Assembly (NCBI GenBank): GCA_035550075.1
Contig: DASZQG010000030.1
Span: 1-20,477 of the forward strand
DNA length: 20,477 nt
Origin: AWTP1-13 sp035550075
Lineage (GTDB): Bacteria > Pseudomonadota > Alphaproteobacteria > Rhizobiales > Hyphomicrobiaceae
Direction of reading: 5' to 3'
Position numbers and translations under genes: made by a program. A model generated the notes under the pieces. That model was not told the DNA's origin, ran no database searches, and worked only from the letters and a program-made list of their open reading frames with translations. Shown here piece after piece: positions 15,149 to 20,477 of the stretch (position 1 is the stretch's first letter; each line of letters begins with the position of its first letter).

Positions 15149-15759
15149 GCGGCAAGCGCCGCCGGGGCCAGCCGCAGCTCACGCGTGCGCGCGAAGCCGA
15201 GCGGCGCATGCGTGGCCGCCAGCACCACACCGCCCTCGGCAAGGTGACCGTCGACCACGCGCGCCAGCACCTCCTGTCCCGCCGTGTCGAGCGAGACCGA
15301 TGGCTCATCGAGCAGCCACACCGGACGCGGCGCGAGCAGCAGCCGCGCCAGCGCCAGCCGGCGCTTCTGGCCGGCGGACAGATAGCCGGCCGGCACCTCG
15401 CGCAGCGTTTCGAGCCCGAACGCGGACAGCGCCGCAGCGATATCTTGCCGCGTGCCGCCGAGAAACCGGCTCCAGAACGCGGCGTTCTCCGCAACGGAAA
15501 GGGTCGGCTTCACGGCATTCGCGTGGCCGACATAGTGGCTCTGCTCGCCGACCGTCTGCTCGGCCGCGCCGCCTTCGAGCCGTACGCTGCCGGCGCCAGG
15601 CTTCAGCAAACCCATGACAATACGTAGCAGCGTGGTCTTGCCGGCACCGTTCGCGCCGGTCACCAGCAGCGCCTCGCCGCCGGCCGCCGCAAACGACAGG
15701 CCGGCGAACAGGGTTCGCCCGCCGCGAACCGAGGTCAGGCCATCCGCAACCAAATTCAT
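15145..15759 (-). CDS. ccmA: Haem exporter ATP-binding protein CcmA
   Basis: This is the ABC ATPase of the CcmAB(C D) complex that drives release of haem-CcmE. In the 204-residue product, the Walker A motif GANGAGKT is at 35-42, the signature LSAGQKRR at 127-134, and Walker B WLLDEPSVSLD at about 148-158, all intact. I start at ATG 15759 (MNLVADGLTSVRGGRTLF) with GGGGAAG about ten bases upstream. The frame is open for another ~1.96 kb, but only as an antisense shadow of acnA. It is first in ccmABCDG and divergent from acnA across 120 bases. Confidence 0.97.
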   Translation of the reverse strand: MNLVADGLTSVRGGRTLFAGLSFAAAGGEALLVTGANGAGKTTLLRIVMGLLKPGAGSVRLEGGAAEQTVGEQSHYVGHANAVKPTLSVAENAAFWSRFLGGTRQDIAAALSAFGLETLREVPAGYLSAGQKRRLALARLLLAPRPVWLLDEPSVSLDTAGQEVLARVVDGHLAEGGVVLAATHAPLGFARTRELRLAPAALAA

Positions 15760-15787
15760 TGAGGGCTTCCCCGGCCCCGGAGCGCAT

Positions 15788-15804
15788 ATTAGAAACGTTT
15801 TATA
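15788..15804. promoter_or_regulatory. Candidate Irr iron-control-element-like palindrome
   Basis: The 17-base sequence ATTAGAAACGTTTTATA matches 11 of the 14 defined positions of the alphaproteobacterial ICE box (TTTAGAA-N3-TTCTAAA) and has the palindromic core AAACGTTT. It lies in the divergent ccmA/acnA region, 28 bases before the ccmA start and 75 before the acnA start. It overlaps a TAATAT -10-like hexamer for ccmA (minus strand, 15786-15791). Both flanking transcripts encode iron-dependent functions. The assignment to Irr is inference. Confidence 0.4.
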
Positions 15805-15879
15805 CGGCCCGACTTCCCTCGGAGGCCAGTCCCAAACGCGCCGCTTCAGGCCGGCGGCGACGGTTGAAGGAGACAGCTC

Positions 15880-18570
15880 ATGAGCCCCGCACCCGCGCTT
15901 GACAGCTTCAAATGCCGAAAGACCCTGAAGGTCGGCGCCAAGACCTACGAGTATTTCTCGCTCCCCGACGCCGAGAAGAACGGGCTCGCCGGCATCTCGC
16001 AGTTGCCGCTGTCGCTGAAGGTGTTGATCGAGAACCTGCTGCGGCACGAGGATGGCCGCTCCGTCAAGGCCGACGACATCCGGGCCGTCGCCGAATGGCT
16101 GAAGACGCGCTCCTCGACCCGCGAGATCGCCTACCGCCCGGCGCGCGTGCTGATGCAGGACTTCACAGGCGTGCCGGCCGTGGTCGATCTCGCCGCCATG
16201 CGCGACGCCATGAAGCACCTGGGCGGCGACGCGTCGAGGATCAACCCGCTGGTGCCGGTCGACCTCGTCATCGACCACTCCGTCATGGTCGACTTCTTCG
16301 GCTCGGCCGACGCCTTCAAGCGCAACGTCGAACTTGAATACGAGCGCAACAAGGAACGCTACGAGTTCCTGCGCTGGGGCGCCGGCGCCTTCAACAATTT
16401 CCGCGTCGTGCCGCCCGGCACCGGCATCTGCCATCAGGTCAACCTCGAGTACCTGGCCCAGTCGGTGTGGACCAAGGACCTCGGCGGCGTCACCCAGGCT
16501 TTCCCCGACACCTGCGTGGGCACCGACAGCCACACCACCATGGTCAACGCGCTCGGCGTGCTGGGCTGGGGCGTGGGCGGCATCGAGGCCGAGGCGGCCA
16601 TGCTCGGCCAGCCGGTCGCGATGGTGATCCCGGAAGTGATCGGCTTCGGCTTCAAGGGCAGGCTGCGCGAGGGCGTCACCGCCACCGACCTCGTGCTGAC
16701 CTGCACACAGATGCTGAGAAAGCGCGGCGTGGTGGAGAAATTCGTCGAGTATTTCGGCGCCGGCCTCGATCATCTGTCGGTGGAAGACCGCGCAACCATC
16801 GCCAACATGGCGCCGGAATACGGCGCCACCTGCGGCTTCTTCCCGGTCGATGCCGACACCATCAAGTATCTGCGCGCCACCGGCCGCAGGCCGGAGCGGG
16901 TTGCGCTCGTGGAAGCCTATTGCAAGGCACAGGGCCTGTGGCGCGAGGGCCATGCGCAGCCCGCGTTCACGGACATGCTGGAGCTGGACCTCTCGACCGT
17001 CGAGCCGTCGATGGCCGGTCCCAAGCGTCCGCAGGACCGGGTGGCGCTCACCGCCGCCAAGGCCGAGTTCGCCAAGGCCCTGCCCGACATCGTCAAGGGC
17101 GCCGACCTGAAGCAGCGCACGAAGGTCGAGGGCGCGGATTACGATCTCGGCAACGGCGACGTCGTCATCGCCGCCATCACCTCCTGCACCAACACCTCCA
17201 ACCCGTCCGTGCTGATCGCCGCCGGCCTGCTTGCGCGCAACGCGCGCGCCAAGGGGCTCAAGGTCAAGCCGTGGGTGAAGACCTCGCTGGCGCCCGGGTC
17301 GCAGGTCGTCACCGACTACCTCGCCAAGGCACAGCTGCAGGACGACCTCGACGCGCTCGGCTTCAACCTCGCCGGCTACGGATGCACCACCTGCATCGGC
17401 AATTCCGGCCCGCTGCCCGACAACATCGCCGACGCCGTGCGCAAGTCCGACCTGGTGGTCGCCGCCGTTCTCTCGGGCAACCGCAACTTCGAGGGGCGCG
17501 TCAATCCGGACGTGAAGGCCAACTATCTGGCCTCGCCGCCGCTGGTGGTCGCCTATGCGCTCGCCGGCACGCTCAACCGCGACCTCACCACCGAGCCGCT
17601 CGGCACCGACGCCGACGGCAAGCCGGTCTATCTGCGCGACATCTGGCCGACGTCGAAGGAGATTGCCGAGCTGATGCGCACCAGCATCACGCCGGAGATG
17701 TTCGACAAGCGCTACAAGCACGTGTTCGCCGGCGACGAGCGGTGGCAGGCGATGGGCAAGGCGCGTCCCACCCTGACCTACAATTGGAACTCGGGCTCAA
17801 CCTACGTGCAGAACCCGCCCTACTTCGAGGGGCTCGAGGCCAGGCCCGCGCCCATCGAGGACGTGATCGATGCGCGCATCCTCGGCCTGTTCCAGGACAG
17901 CATCACCACGGATCACATCTCGCCGGCCGGCTCCATCAAGCGCGACGGCCCTGCCGGCACCTATCTGATCGAGCATCAGGTGCGCCCGGCCGAGTTCAAC
18001 TCCTACGGCTCGCGCCGCGGCAACCACAACGTGATGATGCGCGGCACCTTCGCCAACGTGCGCATCAAGAACACCATGATGGGCGGCAAGGAGGGCGGCA
18101 ACACCGTCCACTATCCGGGCGGCGAGGTCATGTCGATCTACGACGCAGCCATGCGCTACAAGAGCGAGGGCGTGCCGCTGGTGGTGTTTGCCGGCAAGGA
18201 ATACGGCACCGGCTCCAGCCGCGACTGGGCGGCCAAAGGCACGCGGCTGCTCGGTGTGCGCGCCGTCATCGCGCAATCGTTCGAGCGCATCCACCGCTCC
18301 AACCTGGTCGGGATGGGCGTGCTGCCATTAGTGTTCGAGGACGGTCAATCCTGGAACGGCCTGGGCATCACCGGCAGCGAGACCGTGACCATCAAGGGCC
18401 TTGCCGCGCTGCGCCCACGGCAAACCATGACGATTACCGTCACCTTCGCCGACGGCAGCCAGCGCGACGTTTCCGTCCTGTGCCGCGTCGATACCGAGGA
18501 GGAGCTCAGCTACTACCGCAACGGCGGCATCCTGCCGTTTGTGCTGCGCAACCTGGCCTCGGCCGCGTAA
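15880..18570 (+). CDS. acnA: Aconitate hydratase AcnA
   Basis: This TCA-cycle enzyme isomerises citrate to isocitrate through cis-aconitate with a 4Fe-4S cluster. The 896-residue product is full length. The cluster cysteines are Cys436 in TSCTNTSNPSV and Cys502/Cys505 in YGCTTCIGNSGP. These match the AcnA/IRP1 positions in E. coli AcnA, offset by one. The substrate-binding block SYGSRRGNHNVMMRGTFANVRI and the swivel-domain YGTGSSRDWAAKGT are intact. A GAAGGAGA ribosome site precedes ATG 15880. It is divergent from ccmA, with a candidate iron-responsive palindrome between. The DUF1223 gene follows on the same strand after 109 bases. Confidence 0.98.
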   Translation: MSPAPALDSFKCRKTLKVGAKTYEYFSLPDAEKNGLAGISQLPLSLKVLIENLLRHEDGRSVKADDIRAVAEWLKTRSSTREIAYRPARVLMQDFTGVPAVVDLAAMRDAMKHLGGDASRINPLVPVDLVIDHSVMVDFFGSADAFKRNVELEYERNKERYEFLRWGAGAFNNFRVVPPGTGICHQVNLEYLAQSVWTKDLGGVTQAFPDTCVGTDSHTTMVNALGVLGWGVGGIEAEAAMLGQPVAMVIPEVIGFGFKGRLREGVTATDLVLTCTQMLRKRGVVEKFVEYFGAGLDHLSVEDRATIANMAPEYGATCGFFPVDADTIKYLRATGRRPERVALVEAYCKAQGLWREGHAQPAFTDMLELDLSTVEPSMAGPKRPQDRVALTAAKAEFAKALPDIVKGADLKQRTKVEGADYDLGNGDVVIAAITSCTNTSNPSVLIAAGLLARNARAKGLKVKPWVKTSLAPGSQVVTDYLAKAQLQDDLDALGFNLAGYGCTTCIGNSGPLPDNIADAVRKSDLVVAAVLSGNRNFEGRVNPDVKANYLASPPLVVAYALAGTLNRDLTTEPLGTDADGKPVYLRDIWPTSKEIAELMRTSITPEMFDKRYKHVFAGDERWQAMGKARPTLTYNWNSGSTYVQNPPYFEGLEARPAPIEDVIDARILGLFQDSITTDHISPAGSIKRDGPAGTYLIEHQVRPAEFNSYGSRRGNHNVMMRGTFANVRIKNTMMGGKEGGNTVHYPGGEVMSIYDAAMRYKSEGVPLVVFAGKEYGTGSSRDWAAKGTRLLGVRAVIAQSFERIHRSNLVGMGVLPLVFEDGQSWNGLGITGSETVTIKGLAALRPRQTMTITVTFADGSQRDVSVLCRVDTEEELSYYRNGGILPFVLRNLASAA

Positions 18571-18679
18571 CCACGTTTGCGAGACGAGGTGTCTCACCCA
18601 TTCGTGAGTGGCTATTGATCGTCGAATTTGGCTACCTCAGCGTGATGGCTACGCTCGACAGTTAGGAACCGCTGCGTTC

Positions 18680-19426
18680 ATGCGACTGCTCGCACTCGTT
18701 GCCGGTCTTGCCGCACTATCCAGCACCTGTTGGGCGCAAGCGCCGCAGGCCGATGCCAACGCGCCAAAGCCGGTCATCGAGCTGTTCACGAGCCAGGGCT
18801 GCTCCTCCTGTCCTCCCGCAGATGCGCTGCTGCGACAGTACTCGGCCCGCGATGACCTCATCGCGCTGTCGTACCCTGTCGACTACTGGGACTATCTCGG
18901 CTGGAAGGACACGCTCGCCAGCCCAAGGTTCTCCGAGCGGCAGCGCGCGTATGCGAAAGCCCGCCATGACGGCCTCGTTTACACGCCGCAGATGGTCGTC
19001 AACGGCCTGGTACATGTCAACGGCAGCGCGCGGGGCGCGATCGAGCAAGCCGTCGCCAAGACGACGAAATCCCTGTCTTCGAGCCACATTCCCATCCGCC
19101 TGTCAGTAGCTGACGGCAAGCTGACGATCCAGACGGGGGCGGCGCCGGAAAATGGGTCGACGCCGACGGAGGCGACCCTCTGGCTGCTGGTGATCGCCAG
19201 GAGCGTGCAGGTCGCCATCGATCGCGGCGAGAACGCCGGCAAGACGGTCACCTACTCCAACGTGGTGCGGGATCTGCTGCCGGTCGGCACCTGGAGCGGC
19301 AAGCCTCTGACCGTCCGGCTCGAGCGGCAGACGTTCATGCGGCCGGGGGCGGACCGCTGCGCCGCCCTGCTGCAGCAGGCCACGACCGGCCCGATCATCG
19401 GCGCGGCGCTGCTCGATCACTTCTGA
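18680..19426 (+). CDS. Secreted DUF1223 (thioredoxin-like) protein
   Basis: The 248-residue product is an exported protein of the DUF1223 family. A signal peptide MRLLALVAGLAALSSTCWA with likely cleavage at residues 19/20 precedes VIELFTSQGCSSCPPADALL, the family signature. This contains the thioredoxin-like pair Cys41-Cys44. A YPVDYWDYLGWKD block and TPQMVVNG (with the cis-Pro position) follow. I prefer ATG 18680 over the upstream GTG 18608 because only the later start places the signal peptide at the N-terminus. An AGGAA element lies about 11 bases before it. The function is unknown; a periplasmic thiol role would suit the neighbouring ccm genes, but this is inference. A terminator follows the gene. 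Confidence 0.9.
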   Translation: MRLLALVAGLAALSSTCWAQAPQADANAPKPVIELFTSQGCSSCPPADALLRQYSARDDLIALSYPVDYWDYLGWKDTLASPRFSERQRAYAKARHDGLVYTPQMVVNGLVHVNGSARGAIEQAVAKTTKSLSSSHIPIRLSVADGKLTIQTGAAPENGSTPTEATLWLLVIARSVQVAIDRGENAGKTVTYSNVVRDLLPVGTWSGKPLTVRLERQTFMRPGADRCAALLQQATTGPIIGAALLDHF

Positions 19427-19452
19427 AGGAAACGGGCCCCCGACAAAAGCAA

Positions 19453-19490
19453 GGCCGGCATCGGCCGGCCGCGAAGGTTTTTCCGTTTTT
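19453..19490. terminator. Probably bidirectional intrinsic terminator after the DUF1223 gene
   Basis: A perfect 7-bp stem GGCCGGC/GCCGGCC (19453-19459, 19464-19470) with loop ATCG follows the stop at 19426. On the plus strand TTTTT (19478-19482) and a second TTTTT (19486-19490) follow after a short gap. On the minus strand the stem is followed directly by TTGCTTTT, which is the stronger arrangement. It can therefore end the acnA/DUF1223 transcript and any minus-strand RNA from 19493-19600. Confidence 0.7.
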
Positions 19491-19492
19491 AT

Positions 19493-19598
19493 GTGCCTCT
19501 TCGTTAAGACCTATTGGCCCGGTCCAAACGAAGCCTCGGGGGGCTGGGGGGCTGAGTATTCCGAGGTTCCGTCGCGGACCGGGCCGAGAGGCAACGAA
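19493..19598. ncRNA. Strongly self-complementary element, possible structured RNA
   Basis: Nested perfect arms are visible: GGCCCGGTCC (19516-19525) with GGACCGGGCC (19576-19585), and inside it CCTCGG (19534-19539) with CCGAGG (19561-19566) around a G-rich loop. Outside it, GCCTCT (19495-19500) pairs with AGAGGC (19587-19592), or alternatively TTCGTT (19500-19505) pairs with AACGAA (19593-19598). The two outer helices cannot both form in nested fashion. No protein frame fits. It could be a small RNA on either strand (the minus strand has the better terminator) or a palindromic repeat. No known RNA family was recognised; it lacks SRP-RNA and tmRNA motifs. Confidence 0.35.
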
Positions 19599-19807
19599 TC
19601 CAATCTCGCAATTCAATGCGGCAGATCGTTGACCGCGCCGCGACCTCTTTGGGGCGCACAGGTTGCCGCTGCCGCCACATGCAATCCCGCGGCAGAGCGC
19701 CAATTCCGCGCGGCGCGCTTGATTTCGCGGGGTCCAGCCTTTAGGAGTTGCGGCGCGGCGAAGCCCTTGGCCATCCATCGGACGGCCCCTGCGGGCCGGG
19801 CCGGCAC

Positions 19808-19884
19808 GCACCGGTAGCTCAGCTGGATAGAGCACCAGACTACGAATCTGGGGGTCGTGGGTTCGAATCCTGCCCGGTGCGCCA
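19808..19884 (+). tRNA. tRNA-Arg (anticodon ACG)
   Basis: The 77-base cloverleaf has acceptor arms GCACCGG/CCGGTGC with discriminator G and an encoded CCA at 19882-19884. The D arm is GCTCAGCTGGATAGAGC. The anticodon stem CCAGA/TCTGG encloses loop CTACGAA, giving anticodon ACG (Arg, CGN codons). The T arm has loop TTCGAAT. It is preceded by a GC-rich hairpin (GGCCC/GGGCC, about 19783-19796). No convincing promoter was found; TTGATT at 19719 is the nearest -35-like site. Confidence 0.97.
19867..19881 (+). repeat. tRNA-Arg 3' end: first copy of a possible attachment-site repeat
   Basis: ATCCTGCCCGGTGCG inside the tRNA T-arm and acceptor stem recurs with two mismatches at 20463-20477. The 3' end of a tRNA gene is a classical integration target, so this could be the tRNA-side copy of an att site. 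Confidence 0.35.
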
Positions 19885-20299
19885 AATCCCTTAGTAAATT
19901 CTCACTTCTTAGCGGCTTACATAATGATGGCCCGTCGCCTGGGCAATAGCTGGGCGATCCCGCACATGTTTCGCGTGTCGGAGGCAAGCCTTCATGAGTA
20001 GGCTATGGTCCTGCTTGACGATCTCTTCGGGATTTAATCCCGCGGCCGCACCTGTCCCGCAGTCGCTTGGCGAAGAGTTCTATCTCGGTTGCTCTTAAAC
20101 ACTGTGAATGAACTACTCGCCGACCTAGATAGCAAGATCGACAGGCTCGGCAACTTCACGGCGATGCTGCGCTCAACCTTCCTATAGTGCTGCGCGCAGT
20201 CAGATGGTCCCGATTACCAAGATGCCATCGCCCAGTTCAACACACCTCCTGAGATGGCAGTGAGTCAAAGCCCTCGGTGGTGCATGCGATGAACGAGCC

Positions 20300-20333
20300 A
20301 TGTTTGCTGCCTCCCAATGGGTGGCAGCAACAT
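20300..20333. repeat. Long imperfect hairpin
   Basis: Arms ATGTTTGCTGCC and GGCAGCAACAT (one bulged T) continue inward as CCC/GGG across a T-T mismatch to an AAT loop, forming a stem of about 14 pairs. No T-run follows on the plus strand. It could be a terminator relic, the end of a mobile element, or a DNA-level palindrome. Confidence 0.4.
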
Positions 20334-20462
20334 TTCAAGCAAGCACGTCAGATAGGTGGACAGAAGCAGACATCGCCATTTGGGTCGTGACACTTCGCGT
20401 TTTGACTCGAAGCCGACTACAACCGTCTCGTAATCCCGCAACGCAGCGAGCCCCCTAACTTG

Positions 20463-20477
20463 ATCCTGCCCAGTGTG
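20463..20477 (+). repeat. Degenerate copy of the tRNA-Arg 3' end
   Basis: ATCCTGCCCAGTGTG matches tRNA bases 19867-19881 at 13 of 15 positions. Both differences are transitions (G to A, C to T). It ends at the window edge, so its true length cannot be seen. It is compatible with a decayed attachment site or a partial tRNA duplication; chance is not excluded. Confidence 0.35.

Larger units (their letters stand above)
19885..20477. other. Gene-free, less GC-rich segment after tRNA-Arg
   Basis: No complete gene is supported in these ~590 bases on either strand. The composition is visibly richer in A and T than the preceding 19 kb. Only very short readings occur, such as GTG 20104 to TAG 20187 (27 residues, opening VNELLADLDSKIDRLGNF), which has three CTA codons. 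Two palindromes are present (20029-20041 GGGATT-T-AATCCC, and the hairpin at 20300-20333). The segment looks like decayed DNA of outside origin, or the edge of an island continuing past the window. Confidence 0.5.

Noticed and set aside
15760..17721. Upstream extension of the ccmA frame for about 650 codons
   Set aside because: It is antisense to acnA. CcmA homology begins exactly at ATG 15759 with a ribosome site.
18608..18679. GTG 18608 as the start of the DUF1223 gene
   Set aside because: It would bury the signal peptide at residue 25. ATG 18680 puts it at the N-terminus and has a nearby AGGAA.
19491..19817. Plus-strand 108-codon frame before the tRNA
   Set aside because: It starts right at the terminator T-run, runs through the palindromic element into the tRNA, and shows no domain or ribosome site.
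19613..19987. Minus-strand frame containing AGFEPTTPRF and SIQLSYRC
   Set aside because: This is the well-known false protein read antisense across a tRNA gene, not a CDS.
20104..20187. 27-residue reading VNELLADLDSKIDRLGNF... as a small gene
   Set aside because: It has no ribosome site and no recognised family, and lies in a segment that looks decayed. It is recorded only as a possible remnant.
1..20477. CRISPR array, insertion sequence, integrase or defence genes
   Set aside because: No regularly spaced repeats, transposase or integrase motifs, or nuclease-type domains were seen anywhere in the window.

Overview
The window is chromosomal DNA from a high-G+C bacterium, most likely an alphaproteobacterium. 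The indicators are the ccmABCDG (helABCDX-type) cytochrome c maturation operon, a mesaconyl-CoA hydratase and CitE-like malyl-CoA enzyme of ethylmalonyl-CoA pathway type, an sdhC-sdhD-sdhA run, and acnA beside a DUF1223 gene. Most of it is dense core metabolism. Only the last ~600 bases, after a tRNA-Arg, look accessory.

Layout. 1-286: short region with several back-to-back GC-rich hairpins. 287-4526 (+): M3 metallopeptidase (Dcp-like), UPF0114/YqhA membrane protein, alpha/beta hydrolase, DUF4166 protein. 4481-8424 (-), in transcription order: sdhC, sdhD, sdhA, then an FAD monooxygenase where sdhB would be expected. 8579-10735 (-): CitE-like malyl-CoA enzyme, a 67-residue DUF1737 protein, and mesaconyl-CoA hydratase. 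10930-12923 (+): pdxY-like kinase overlapping nhaA by ATGA. 12889-15759 (-): ccmA, ccmB, ccmC, ccmD (56 residues) and ccmG. 15880-19426 (+): acnA and a secreted DUF1223 protein. 19427-19807: a terminator and a strongly self-complementary element. 19808-19884: tRNA-Arg(ACG). 19885-20477: no intact gene, visibly less GC-rich, and ending in a degenerate copy of the tRNA 3' end.

How it works together. The malyl-CoA enzyme and mesaconyl-CoA hydratase handle the glyoxylate-forming end of the ethylmalonyl-CoA pathway. Its propionyl-CoA product can return as succinyl-CoA/succinate to succinate dehydrogenase, encoded just downstream on the same strand, and then to the TCA cycle, which includes aconitase. 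The ccm operon (cytochrome c maturation) and acnA (4Fe-4S enzyme) diverge from a 120-bp region containing an Irr-type iron-control-element-like palindrome, which would tie both to iron status.

No wholly new multi-gene system was seen. The least explained items are the structured element at 19493-19598, the tRNA-end repeat with the decayed segment before it, the DUF1737 protein inside the C2-assimilation operon, and the lack of sdhB after sdhA. All functional calls come from reading motifs and recalled family resemblance; no database search was run.
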